Source: Ravibacter sp964559125 | GTDB taxonomy: Bacteria > Bacteroidota > Bacteroidia > Cytophagales > Spirosomataceae | Direction: 5' to 3' | DNA: 64,000 bases | Assembly: GCA_964559125.1 (NCBI GenBank) | Contig: CAZLGW010000015.1 | Span: forward strand, 1 to 64,000 | Shown: one piece after another, positions 1 to 10,300 of the stretch | How positions within the stretch are numbered: the stretch's first letter is position 1 | Layout: every line of letters starts with the position of its first letter | Translations under genes and position numbers: made by a program | The notes under the pieces: model-generated | The model's input: the letters and a program-made list of their open reading frames with translations, nothing else | What the model was told of the DNA's origin: nothing | Database searches by the model: none

Positions 1-624
1 AAACCTGATGCCTCCTGACGGGGAAGCCCCGGCTTGTTGTTCCAGCTTGCCTGCCTGCGCTTCACGCAGCAAAGGCAGCAGCACCAGGGCATATACGATG
101 CCGATGACCCCGAATACCTGGAAGGCCGATCCCCAGTCATACTTTTCGGCGATCCATCCGCCCGTAAAACTCAGGCCCTGTCCTGCCATGATCCCGGCCA
201 TGTGAAGACCGGTGGCAAATGATTTGGTGGAGCCGGGATGATAGTCGGAGATCAGCGCAAGGGCGGCAGGGATATAACAGGCTTCGCTTAATCCCATCAA
301 TATCCTTGTAGCCAGCAGACTTTCGAATGTCGTCGCATAAGCTGTCCCCCATGTAACAGCCGACCAGGCAACCAGGCAGATGATGATCACGACATGCCGC
401 TTATACCTGTCAGCCAGGAAACCTGCAAAGGGGCTGAACAGCCCGTAAGCCCACAGAAAAGAAGAAGTAAGAAGGCCGAACTGGGCATCGGTCATGGGTA
501 TGCTCCCAATAATGGGCTCACGCATGGTGGTGATCATGATCCGGACCAGGTAATTCAGGCAACCCACCACGCAGAGAAGGCCAACGGTGAGCCAGGCGCG
601 GGGAGATGGTTTAAGATTGGTCAT
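1..624 (-). CDS. MFS transporter, N-terminal 208 residues (cut by window edge)
   Basis: The reverse strand is open from an ATG at 624 to the left edge. It encodes the N-terminal half of a major facilitator superfamily permease of the inner membrane. Several hydrophobic helices are visible, and the helix 2-3 loop carries the MFS signature-like stretch GFLADRYKR (around residues 69-77). The N-terminus, with a helix beginning WLTVGLLCVVGCLNYLVR, resembles the anion:cation symporter (sugar-acid transporter) branch. It starts 26 bp after the FG-GAP gene on the same strand and is probably the last visible gene of the SusCD cluster, importing the product released outside. The substrate is inferred only from family resemblance. 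The C-terminal half lies outside the window. Confidence 0.85.
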   Translation of the reverse strand, partial: MTNLKPSPRAWLTVGLLCVVGCLNYLVRIMITTMREPIIGSIPMTDAQFGLLTSSFLWAYGLFSPFAGFLADRYKRHVVIIICLVAWSAVTWGTAYATTFESLLATRILMGLSEACYIPAALALISDYHPGSTKSFATGLHMAGIMAGQGLSFTGGWIAEKYDWGSAFQVFGVIGIVYALVLLPLLREAQAGKLEQQAGASPSGGIRF

Positions 625-650
625 AGAGAGATTGCCTCAGTTACTGCGGC

Positions 651-3458
651 TTATTTGACTTGAATGTCTACTTTCCTGACAACCGGGTACCTGTCGCCGT
701 TGTCCGACACAAAAACGAGCTTGTATTGCAAAAAACGGCTAGCAGGGTGGACCGCAAAAGAGGAATTGGGAACTTCTTCCCAGTCGGCCCCAGGTAGTGC
801 TTCTCTAGTCGACGCATTACGCTGGTAAAGTAGCAGGCGAGTCCCCAGTGGAGTATCGGCCTCACAGCGGATCTCTCCCCGGGTCGGGTTAGGATCCAGA
901 TCGAAAACGGCAGACGTATAGTTTTCTTCCCATTTGCGGTTATAGATATTGCCCATATCATAGTTCCACATCCAGTGAGAACCTGGCGACGGTAGATATG
1001 TGATCCTTGTATCAGGCCCTTTGAACCTGTTTCCGTCGTTGTAGTAGATTTTAGCGGCCCCTTTGCTGTGAAATCCATCTAAAGTATGTGCTGAAACAGC
1101 CAGATCAAGCTTTCCGTCCCTATCGAAATCGGCTGCCAAAGCGTCTGTGCCTCCAGTTTCACCGATCAGGACGGTGCGGTTGCCGGGATTGAATCCTTCT
1201 GGGCCTCCCCAGTACAGATACATCGGCAGGTATTCCCGCGTGAGGTCGGCATGGTAAGAGGGGCAAAACAGGTCTAGAAAGCCATCGCCGTCAAAGTCAG
1301 CTACTGTAGGCCCTAGTACCGTTGCAGCCGGGAGCCACTGCGCATCCCATTCCCGGAATCCGTCGGAGCCTCCCCAGTAAATGACAACTCCGGTGTCGTG
1401 GTGGTTATTTATCATGTCTTTGTAGCTGGTCGCGATCAGATCGAGGTAGCCGTCGTTGTTCAGATCGGCTGTTTCCAGGTCGATCACGCTGTGGAGCTCC
1501 AGTTGCCGGCTTTTGTTTTCAGAAAAGCCGGACGGCCCTCCCCAGAAAACCCGCAGGAGATTTTCCTCATAGGAGGCAACGGCGATATCCAGCCAGCCAT
1601 CAAGGTTATAATCGGCAATGGCGGGGCTGGAGGACCTGCCCTTACAAGGAATGGTTTTCCGGTCTTTCAGCTCAAACCCGTTTTTTGATCCGTAGTATAT
1701 GACAAGATCCGTCGGTGTGGAAAAATCGTAAGGTCCGAAAAAGCCGATCACCAGGTCCAGGTAGCCGTCTTTGTTCAGATCGGCGACATTGCTGGTAGAG
1801 ACGAAATCTTCGTTGAGCACCGTGCGCCCCTCCCTGTCGAGCCGGAACCCTTCCGGGCTTCCCCAGAAAATATTTATCCCTCTTGACCATTCTCCTTCTA
1901 TTCCGCTGTGCATGGAGTTGACGGCCAGCAGATCTACAAAACCATCGTTATTGAAATCGGCGGCAGTAGCTTCATAGCCGCTGGTGAACGGGATTTCCAG
2001 GCGGTTGTCAGGGCTGAACCCTTCGGGGCCTCCCCAATAGAGTAGCAACGGAACCTCTTCATTGAGATTCCCTGCATGGCTGTTGGCAATAACGGCATGC
2101 ATGATTTTATCTTTGCCGGTCGGCACGAGGGTAACGTGATAGGCGCCGCTGCCGGGGATGCCCTGAGATGATTTTTGAAAGGAGCGCGCTCCTTTATTGT
2201 AGTAAATCTCAGATTCGGCCGCATACAACTTTTCGCCCTGATGCACTGCGCAGATGATGTCCGGCAGGCCGTCCCCGTTGAGATCTCCTATCGCCGTAGC
2301 TACAGTGTAGGCCGTTTCCAGCGTAGTGACCGCATCGTGTGAAAACGCGCCCTTATCTCCCCAGAATACCTGGACGTTGTTGTTTGCTATGTTTTTCCCG
2401 CCGAGCATCTCTCCACCCAAAGCATTCCTGAGAGAAAAGCGGGAAACGACAAGATCGGTGCTGCCGTCACCATCAAGATCGGCAACAGACAGGAAGGAGG
2501 CGTCAGTCTGTAGAATTTTGCGGGAAGGTCCCCAGGCGCGCCGTCCCTTGTTTCGGAGCAGGTATACCGATTTATTTTCTCCGCCGAACAGAAGGTCCGG
2601 TTTCCCGTCCCGGTCCAGGTCGGCAGCGGTAATGCACTGTATCGTTGTTTGGGGGAAGTCTACGGTTGTTCTGGCAGGTGAAAATTTCCCGGCGGCGCCT
2701 GTAGCCATCCCACTCGCCCAGATCATATGGAGCGTATGCTTGGCTACAATGGCTATGTCGTCAAAACCGTCTGCATCAAAGTCGCCCGGAACCATCGAAT
2801 CCGCCTCCTCAATACCCAGGTCACTAAACTGGTCGAGAGAAAAGCCGTTGGTGCGGCCCCAGTAGATCCGTACGATTTGACCGGAGGGCTGGTTCGGTCG
2901 CCATGCTGTGGAGTTCAGCGTGACGATATCCGGCCATCCGTCTTTGTTAAGGTCAGCTACTACCACAGATTTGACATCGTTGACCGGTAGCAACCCATAC
3001 ATGCGGCGCGCGGTCCAACCGTCTTCACTGCCATAAGCGATTGTGACGAACCGGCGGGGACTTTGTGTACCACTGGGGTTCGGGCAGAATACTAGGTCGG
3101 GATAGCCGTCTTTGTTAAGGTCTGACACACAGGAAGCCAGGCTTCCTTGTACCGGGAGTTCATGGGTGGTGATGGAGCCGTTTTCAGAAAAGGATGTTAT
3201 GGTAACAGGGGTTAAGGCGTCGTCATTATGGGTGCTGTTGAACAGTAGGTCAATGTTTCCGTCGTTGTTGAGATCGAAACGGCGAATGGTCCGCAGCTCT
3301 CCTTTTTTGCTTACGTAGATATTCTGGCCCCCGGCGCCCGGATTGCCTTTGGAAAAACTCTCGAAAGTCTGATCGCTCCAGGTTTGTGCGGGGGACGGTA
3401 CAGCGCACAAAAAAGTAAGGCTGAGGCAGGCGAGCCGGTATTTTAAGTTGTGTATCAT
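651..3458 (-). CDS. Secreted FG-GAP/VCBS repeat beta-propeller protein
   Basis: This 935-residue exported protein has a signal peptide at residues 1-25 ending SPAQ. Almost the whole length consists of repeats with the calcium-binding core D-x-[ND]-x-D-G-x-x-D-[LI], for example DLNNDGNIDLL, DLNKDGYPDLV and DFDGDGFLDLF, interleaved with YWGG/FWG blades. That pattern is typical of FG-GAP/VCBS integrin-alpha-like propellers. A non-repeat tail of about 110 residues (from around 820) is rich in aromatic residues. Such proteins bind ligands or polysaccharide at the cell surface; no catalytic residues are recognisable. It lies 24 bp downstream of the Asp-box lipoprotein gene in the same operon, so a role in substrate binding or recognition is a reasonable inference. 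Confidence 0.85.
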   Translation of the reverse strand: MIHNLKYRLACLSLTFLCAVPSPAQTWSDQTFESFSKGNPGAGGQNIYVSKKGELRTIRRFDLNNDGNIDLLFNSTHNDDALTPVTITSFSENGSITTHELPVQGSLASCVSDLNKDGYPDLVFCPNPSGTQSPRRFVTIAYGSEDGWTARRMYGLLPVNDVKSVVVADLNKDGWPDIVTLNSTAWRPNQPSGQIVRIYWGRTNGFSLDQFSDLGIEEADSMVPGDFDADGFDDIAIVAKHTLHMIWASGMATGAAGKFSPARTTVDFPQTTIQCITAADLDRDGKPDLLFGGENKSVYLLRNKGRRAWGPSRKILQTDASFLSVADLDGDGSTDLVVSRFSLRNALGGEMLGGKNIANNNVQVFWGDKGAFSHDAVTTLETAYTVATAIGDLNGDGLPDIICAVHQGEKLYAAESEIYYNKGARSFQKSSQGIPGSGAYHVTLVPTGKDKIMHAVIANSHAGNLNEEVPLLLYWGGPEGFSPDNRLEIPFTSGYEATAADFNNDGFVDLLAVNSMHSGIEGEWSRGINIFWGSPEGFRLDREGRTVLNEDFVSTSNVADLNKDGYLDLVIGFFGPYDFSTPTDLVIYYGSKNGFELKDRKTIPCKGRSSSPAIADYNLDGWLDIAVASYEENLLRVFWGGPSGFSENKSRQLELHSVIDLETADLNNDGYLDLIATSYKDMINNHHDTGVVIYWGGSDGFREWDAQWLPAATVLGPTVADFDGDGFLDLFCPSYHADLTREYLPMYLYWGGPEGFNPGNRTVLIGETGGTDALAADFDRDGKLDLAVSAHTLDGFHSKGAAKIYYNDGNRFKGPDTRITYLPSPGSHWMWNYDMGNIYNRKWEENYTSAVFDLDPNPTRGEIRCEADTPLGTRLLLYQRNASTREALPGADWEEVPNSSFAVHPASRFLQYKLVFVSDNGDRYPVVRKVDIQVK

Positions 3459-3482
3459 TTCTTTGACGGGTGATCGGACAGC

Positions 3483-4757
3483 TTAGTTGGAACGGATGCG
3501 ACAGGAGAGAAGCCGGTATACCTTCTCCTTGTTGTCGAACTGCCCGAAAATATACAGCCATTCGCCTGGGCCTGTCCGAAGGAACTGCCCGTTCATAGCG
3601 TTATAGTGATTGTTAAAAGGAAGGCCTTCAGGGTCGTATTGGAATACTTTTTCGGTAGTCCAGGTTTTACCTTCATCGAAGCTTCGGGCCAGATGCAGGC
3701 CTTCCAATGTAGAATCGGGGCGGGAATACAGATTGCGCGTATAGGGAAGGCGCGAAGCTTGCAGAAATGAGCCGTCCGGAAGCACCAGGCCCACGCCCGG
3801 CGCTCCTGTACCCGCCAGGTTAGTGGTGGTGTAGGGTGACCAGGTTTCGCCCCTATCCGAGCTTTCTGCACGCAGATACCAGGTATCGCGAGGACTTCCC
3901 TCTACCTGGCCTAGTTTTGCTCTGCCCCGGATGATTGAGACAAGCCTGCCTTCGGCAGTCAGGAAAAGGGTCTGCTCGTTAAAGCCTGCTGCCACCTTCG
4001 GATCTGTTCGGATCCCGAGATCAGGCTCATAAGCAACATCCCGATAGCGCCAGTTTTTCCCGTCGTCGTCACTCAATAATACACCACAACGCCAGTTTTC
4101 ACCCTTTTCTTTAGCTCCCCATACGGTATAGACAAGCCTTCCATCAGGTAATTGCAGTCCCCGCTCCATAAATTGCTCACCCATGAAAGTACCACTGGGA
4201 TGCCTTTCGAAAGAAAAGCTGTGGTCGTTTTTTTCGCGTCTTCCTATGATCAGATCGTAGGTACGCCAGTTGGTATCTTCGTAGATCAGGCTGGAATCTC
4301 CTACATAGTAGTAGAAGCCGTTGAGGATTAGTGTGCCCTTTTGAGTGAATCCGGAAGTGGCGAGTAGCAGCGATTCATGATCCGGGCGTTTCATCAGCTC
4401 GTGAGCTAACGGGGTCGGGGTTGTCCAGGTTTGTCCCAGGTTACCTGTTTTGATGATATACGGGTGCTGTCCTTTTTCATCGTCTTCGTAGGCACTGCCA
4501 GATGAGATGATCCCGTAGAGGCTGTCGTTCTCTTGCACAAAGCTGCCGCCTATCGTCCCATATCCATTTTTTTGCCCGTCAAAAAAAACGCGGTAGTCGT
4601 CGAAAGTTAACTTGACTGGTGTCTTCCGCGATTGAGAACATGCGGTCAGAACCCCGCAGAGGAGTATCACCAAATACCCAGCAAGTCCTTTAGTGATACC
4701 GGATGGAAGTGGGGTACGGGTACAAGACTTTTTATATTTACAAAAATGCATAATCAT
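3483..4757 (-). CDS. Asp-box (BNR) propeller lipoprotein, sialidase-superfamily fold
   Basis: This protein of about 424 residues has a lipobox (GVLTAC) about 40 residues from the first Met, so it is probably a lipoprotein. At least three Asp-box motifs S-x-D-x-G-x-[TN]-W are present: SDDDGKNW, SSDRGETW and SFDEGKTW, with a weaker TGNLGQTW near the start. This is the hallmark of the six-bladed sialidase fold. No clear RIP arginine motif, as found in GH33 enzymes, is visible near the first blade, so sialidase activity itself is not supported. It may be another glycoside-active or lectin-like propeller. The true start may be the second Met (4751). It sits between the unknown 306-residue gene and the FG-GAP gene. 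Confidence 0.75.
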   Translation of the reverse strand: MIMHFCKYKKSCTRTPLPSGITKGLAGYLVILLCGVLTACSQSRKTPVKLTFDDYRVFFDGQKNGYGTIGGSFVQENDSLYGIISSGSAYEDDEKGQHPYIIKTGNLGQTWTTPTPLAHELMKRPDHESLLLATSGFTQKGTLILNGFYYYVGDSSLIYEDTNWRTYDLIIGRREKNDHSFSFERHPSGTFMGEQFMERGLQLPDGRLVYTVWGAKEKGENWRCGVLLSDDDGKNWRYRDVAYEPDLGIRTDPKVAAGFNEQTLFLTAEGRLVSIIRGRAKLGQVEGSPRDTWYLRAESSDRGETWSPYTTTNLAGTGAPGVGLVLPDGSFLQASRLPYTRNLYSRPDSTLEGLHLARSFDEGKTWTTEKVFQYDPEGLPFNNHYNAMNGQFLRTGPGEWLYIFGQFDNKEKVYRLLSCRIRSN

Positions 4758-4826
4758 GCCAGGTTTTAGTGATCAAAACGATTGTTATAAAATTGAATCT
4801 TTTATATATAATGGACAGGCGGGAAT

Positions 4827-5747
4827 TTACCTCACAAACCACCGCATCGCACGCCTGGTGTTGCTTCTACTGAACTCCAGCGTATACGGATCAACCAGCC
4901 AACGGGCCAGATGTCCGTCGGAGCGGGGCATCAACCAGCCGAAATCCCATTCGTCGCTTTTGTATTTTACAGGAATACGAGGTGCTACCCTTACGATAGG
5001 ATGTGAAGCGCACATAAACAGTTTCTGTTCGGTGTAATAGTAGGCTGATCCGCAATGAACAAATACTTCGTGCGGCAATTTTTCATTTTCCGCTCCAGTC
5101 AGATCCGAACATAGATCCCTGATGGCGACTTTGATTTCCCGGCCATTCTGAAAGGCATCTTCCAAAGCTTCTACATTGCCCTTGAGGGGCTTGCCTTTTT
5201 CATCGTGTGCATAAACCTCTTCCCAGTCGTTGCAAACCCAAAACTTAAACACGTTGAAATCGTAGACGAAGTTTTGGCTTGGAGCGTTGGTGCCCGAATC
5301 CCAGCCATCGAACTGATGGTATTTGGGCATTTGGCTGTGATCGTCTAAAGGGGAGGTCCCTTTCCTGCGGCTAGCGGGCTTCTGGCCGTCCAGGTAAGGC
5401 CTTGCAATAGCCTGTAGCCCATTCTGATTGTACAAAAAGAAGGACATAGAAGGGCGGGGGCCGAAGCCGGAGGGTAGCTCCACGGGTAGCCGGAGATTGA
5501 TGATCCCGGCTACCCAGCGTGCGTCTACTACGTAGGTAACCCTGAAATCTGCCACTTCTTTGATAAGCTCATTGCTGAAAGAATTAGTGTCGATATGCTC
5601 ATTGTGGTGGAATTCGGTGTATATCCGCATATCAGCGCCATTGCGTATGGCAGCCAGCAAATCAGCCTCGCTTCCTCCGGTTACCTTCCGGTTTTGGTCG
5701 AGAACCAGTTTACACTCCCAGTTGTTTTTTCTTCGTTTATGATCCAT
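4827..5747 (-). CDS. Unknown protein in SusCD operon
   Basis: This 306-residue protein belongs to no family I recognise. It has no signal peptide or membrane segment, unlike its exported neighbours. It is rich in aromatic and charged residues (YHQFDGWDSG, FKFWVCNDWEEVY) and has several His and Cys residues (FHHNEHID, VFVHCGS, FMCASHP). The look is of a compact soluble beta-rich protein. The reading frame fits 48 bp downstream of the susD-like gene and 69 bp upstream of the Asp-box gene on the same strand, so it is co-transcribed. A cytoplasmic enzyme or binding protein acting on the imported compound is possible, but no reaction is proposed. Confidence 0.7.
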   Translation of the reverse strand: MDHKRRKNNWECKLVLDQNRKVTGGSEADLLAAIRNGADMRIYTEFHHNEHIDTNSFSNELIKEVADFRVTYVVDARWVAGIINLRLPVELPSGFGPRPSMSFFLYNQNGLQAIARPYLDGQKPASRRKGTSPLDDHSQMPKYHQFDGWDSGTNAPSQNFVYDFNVFKFWVCNDWEEVYAHDEKGKPLKGNVEALEDAFQNGREIKVAIRDLCSDLTGAENEKLPHEVFVHCGSAYYYTEQKLFMCASHPIVRVAPRIPVKYKSDEWDFGWLMPRSDGHLARWLVDPYTLEFSRSNTRRAMRWFVR

Positions 5748-5795
5748 TCCAGAGCTGGAAGGCTTTTTTTGGGTTAGCAGATTTCTTTTGTGGTC

Positions 5796-7316
5796 TTATT
5801 GAGTGTACCCGGGGTTCTGCACAAGATCTCTGTTGTTGATCAGCGCGCCAACATCAATGGGCATCAGCAACTGGAAATCCTGTTTGGCGGTAGTATGTTT
5901 GAATACGTACTCCTTTCCGAAACGTCTCAGATCATACCATCTTTTCCCTTCTCCGATGAGCTCGAAGAACCTTTCGTTCAGGATTGTCTCGTTGATGTCG
6001 TTGTCGCCGTTTTTGTTGGGATACCCGTGGACAGCCTCGTCATATCCTGTTCCGTAAGCCCGCTTTCTGACCTGGTTAATTTCCGGAGCGATATTCTCTC
6101 CGAGGATCGCCTTTGCTTCAGCCAGGAGCAATAATGCATCGGCATAGCGATAAACGATGAAATCATCGAGTAGCTGTCGTGCTCCACCGACAAATACACC
6201 CTTGTATTTATTGATGTTGCAGCCTGCCAATGTATAAGTATTGTTGTCAAAATCCCACATACCCTGGATCGCTTCGAATTTGCGCGTATCGTCATTGGAA
6301 AACTTCCGGAAAGAAGCCCGCGTAATGGGAACATAAAACCCACCGCCACCGCCGTTGGTGACATAGTCAAGATTGTTCATCGGGCGGTTGGCCAGCGAGT
6401 CGTAGTAGTTGGTCACACTCTGTGGGAGAAAACTCCATAAAGCACCTAATGGCGCGCCTTCATCCAGTTGGGAATAGGCTGCATAAATCACCTCCTCATT
6501 CAATTTATTGCTGTAGGAAAACACATCTTTGTAGTTGCTGAGCAATCGGATAGACGGGAATTTATCCTGGATTTCAAGTATGGCAGATTTAGCAATAGTT
6601 GCATCGGCTGTCCCGCCATTGAGTTGCCGGGCTGACCATAGGAAGACTTCCGCCTGCAACATCAATGAAGCTGCCTTTGACCAGTAACTTCTCTTGCCGG
6701 AGCGGAACGAGTAGTTGTCTTTGAAATAGTTCAGGGAGGTGGCTATGTCTTCTTTAATAAAGCTTATCACCTCGTCGGACCTCGTGGCAGCTCTCCCCAG
6801 GTTGTTTATATCAAATGACACACTGGGTTCTTTCGCCACTACTACATCGCCCCAACTTCTTACCAGGTGGAAATAGTAGTAGGCCCGCATTCCATAAGCT
6901 TGCCCCAACAGGTAGTTTTTCGTAGCTTCGTTCAGGATACCGGTAGCTTCGGTTTTGGAGATAAACAGGTTGAGCTGGTTGATGTTGGTATAGAACTCAC
7001 CGAAGTTGCCTATCCCCGGTTGGATAGGCGTCATAGAGTTGAGCCAAAATATTTCTGTATTACTTCTCAGGCTAGGACCGGAACCTACGTCACCGAATTC
7101 ATCTGCGCGTAGGTTTCCCAGCACAAAAAAGTTATAGGAATGCCCTCGGAAGCGACTGTGTATGCCAGTCATAAAAGAACTAAATTGTTCGGCCGATTTC
7201 CAGTAATTACCGTCGGCTATGCTACTTACCGGGGCAAGATCGAGATCAAGATGACTGCAGGCGGTGAAGACCATCAGCGTCGATATAATTGCAATTTTAT
7301 TTCTTAGCGTATTCAT
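5796..7316 (-). CDS. SusD/RagB-family outer-membrane lipoprotein
   Basis: This 506-residue lipoprotein has a lipobox MVFTAC at residues 15-20. The N-terminal DLDLAPVSSIADGNYWKSAEQF is the usual SusD opening, with aromatic NYW. The C-terminal part carries the conserved NERFFELIGEGKRWYDLRRFG signature of RagB/SusD proteins, followed by a terminal NPGY. SusD proteins cap the SusC barrel and bind the incoming glycan or peptide at the cell surface. It follows its SusC partner by 18 bp, in the usual order, and belongs to the sigma/FecR-controlled cluster. Confidence 0.95.
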   Translation of the reverse strand: MNTLRNKIAIISTLMVFTACSHLDLDLAPVSSIADGNYWKSAEQFSSFMTGIHSRFRGHSYNFFVLGNLRADEFGDVGSGPSLRSNTEIFWLNSMTPIQPGIGNFGEFYTNINQLNLFISKTEATGILNEATKNYLLGQAYGMRAYYYFHLVRSWGDVVVAKEPSVSFDINNLGRAATRSDEVISFIKEDIATSLNYFKDNYSFRSGKRSYWSKAASLMLQAEVFLWSARQLNGGTADATIAKSAILEIQDKFPSIRLLSNYKDVFSYSNKLNEEVIYAAYSQLDEGAPLGALWSFLPQSVTNYYDSLANRPMNNLDYVTNGGGGGFYVPITRASFRKFSNDDTRKFEAIQGMWDFDNNTYTLAGCNINKYKGVFVGGARQLLDDFIVYRYADALLLLAEAKAILGENIAPEINQVRKRAYGTGYDEAVHGYPNKNGDNDINETILNERFFELIGEGKRWYDLRRFGKEYVFKHTTAKQDFQLLMPIDVGALINNRDLVQNPGYTQ

Positions 7317-7334
7317 TAGATGAATCTTTTTTAC

Positions 7335-10300
7335 TTAGAATGATACCAATAGTCCCAACACGAATGTCCTCGGCATCGGGTATCGCCCGTTGTCCAGACC
7401 GCCGAACTCGGGTGCATTTCCTGTATACTTTGTAAAGTAGGCCAGGTTTTGACCCGTCAGGTTAACTTTTACAGAAGAGAGCCTGATTTTTTGGAGAACG
7501 GAGGAGGGAAGTGTATAGCTTAAGGTTAGTTCCCGTAGGGAAACGTAGTCGCCTTTTTCGTAGAATTTGGAATTGTGGTCCACTGTGTCTTCAAAGTGTA
7601 AGCCTGATCTTTTATAGTTTAACTTAGGGTCATCTCCCCAAAACATAACAGGGTATTCTCCGTCCGGATTGTCGGGAGACCATTGTTTTTTGACCAGGTC
7701 GTAATTGTTTATTCCCCCCACATACTGTCCTATGCTCCGGGCAACCCTGTCGTTGTAAATCGTATGTCCGAGTGCGTAATCCATGCGGGTATAAAGCGAG
7801 ATGTTTTTATAAGAAACGGACGCAGTGAACCCGCCTGTCCAATCCGGATAGATATTGCCGACTTTAATCCTGTCAAGCGTATTAATAATACCGTTGCCGT
7901 CCAGATCCGCCCAAAGGACGTCTCCCGGCTCGATCGGGTATTTGCCCGTCTTATCCTCAAGGGCTGCGTAAGCGACAGGCCCGTACAACTGCGCTACCGC
8001 ATCATAACGATTGGCAACCGATTGGTTCACGTCCTCCCAGTCTCTTAGGATACGTTCCTGTTTGTAGGCAAACATATCACCAATGGTTTCTCCTTCCTGT
8101 AGGCCGCCTACCCAGATCACTTCCCCGGAGGCCGGGTCGTATACCTGCGAACCTCCCTGTCTGTTCTTCTCATTACCATTGAAAGGCAGTTTTATGATTT
8201 TGTTCCGGACAAACGAAGCATTGAAGCCCAGATCGATCGATAAATCGTTTTGCTGCAGCACATTAGCATTGATATTAAACTCAACCCCTGAGTTTCTCAG
8301 GTTACCCAGGTTGGTCCTGAAAGAACTGAAGCCGGCGTAGCTGGGTAGCGTAAGATTGGTAAGAAGTTGCTTGGTTTCCCTGTTGAAATAATCGGCAGAG
8401 AGGGTAACCCGGTCGTTGATGAGGCCTATGTCTACACCAACCTGGGAGGAAACGCTTTTTTCCCACTGTAGCCTGCGGTTGAGAATGCCTGTATTCAGGA
8501 ACCCGGCTTCTCCATGGTAGTTGGATTGAATACCATAACCGCCCTGAACTTCATAATTGCCGACCCCTGCGATGTTCCCGTTTACCCCGTAGCTTGCCCT
8601 TGGCTTAACCGACGATATATACCTGCTGATATCCGAATCGCTGAAAAAGCTCTCCTCATGGATGTTCCATCCGAGCGAGACGCCCGGGAAAGCTCCCCAG
8701 CGATTATCGGCCAGGCTGGATATCCCGTCGTAACGTAATACAGCAGTAAGAAGGTATTTCCTTTTGAAATCATAGTTGAGCCTTCCGAAACCCGACAAGA
8801 TCCGGAACTCACTCCTGCTGGAGCTGATACTGGTTCTTTCTGTAGCTGAGTTAAGTGTATAGATAAAGTCAGTAGCCGCCCCGCGCCCCCATGCGCTTAA
8901 AGAGAATGCCGAAGTGTTGAAATACTCCGTACCCGCGGTGATACCCAGATTATGGCTGCCAAAGCTTCTGACATAATCCAGTGTAATAAGGTGTTGCTGT
9001 TGTAGGGACTGGCTATAGCTGGCCGATGTTTCCCGGTTAGAATTAGGTACAGGGTTGAGGACAAATTTGTATTCTTTATCGAAACTTTCGTTAGTTTCAT
9101 CCACATAATAGAGGTTGGCTTTAGCGTTCAGCGTGAGATCCGGGATTATTTCCCATCTGACGCCGGTACCGAACGTTGTCCTCCTGATTTCATTTTTCCG
9201 AATAAACTTGTCTTGCCAGTAAAGCGGGTTGCTGTCCCATTGACCTGCTCCTGAAGAAGGGTTTCCGTCGTCGTCAAAAGGTTTAAAGGTGGGAGGTACG
9301 CTCAGACTCCTGAAGAAGGTCAGCCCATGATCGGACGACATTGGCGGGCGTTTGGAGTTGGAGAAATCAAAGTTTGCCGAGACTTCCAGGTTCTTTTTGA
9401 CCTTATATGACCCGTTTAGCCGTGTTGAAAAACGTTCATACAAGGTATTGACAAGCAAACCGTCTTCCGAATAGTATCCAATACTGGATGCAAAACTGGC
9501 CCTGTCGTTTCCGCCCGTAAAGCTCAGATGATGGTCTTGTGTGCGGGCATTTGCGTTAAATGCGTTATCAAATAGTTCGGTGCCATAGTCTTTAAAAATC
9601 AGGGTGTCCCCTTCATAATAGGGGTCAAGCATCCATTGCCAGCCCTCGCTAAGTAGCCCGGGCAACTGATCCCGGTTTGTTCCGTCGAGCTTATCCATCG
9701 AATAGAGGGGCGAGTTGGCGGTTCTGTAACCCCATGGTGCAACAATGTTGGGACTAACAGGAGCTCGTCCTGCCTGAACAAGAGTCTCGTTCATTCTTTT
9801 CATGGCGATACGGTTGTAGTAAATCATATCCCTGGCATTGAGATATTTGTAATCTGGTCTGAGGGAATTGACGCCGACCTTCCCATGATAGGTAACCTTT
9901 GCGCTTCCTGCTACACCTTTGTGAGTGGTAATCAGGATAACCCCGTTATTGGCGCGGGCTCCGTACACAGCTGTAGAAGCAGCATCCTTCAAAACAGAAA
10001 TAGATTTGATATCGGCGGGATTAATATCATTCATGGTTCTCACTACCCCATCCACCACTACCAGTGGTCCACCCGGGCTGTTGATCGAAGCGCCGCCCCG
10101 GAGCATGATATTGAGAGAGCTGCCGGGCTGACCGGAGGAGTTGATAACCCGCAACCCGGGTATGGCGCCCTGCAGGGCGGACCCGACGTTAGACATCGCT
10201 GCATTTTCCAGTGTTTTGGTGTCCAGCTGGGAGATCGAAGATGTGATCAGGCTTTTGGATTGCGTGCCGTAGCCCACTACGACTACTTCGTCCAGATTTT

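Noticed and set aside
3483..4757. True GH33 sialidase
   Set aside because: Asp-boxes are present, but no RIP arginine or clear catalytic set is visible, so only the fold is claimed.
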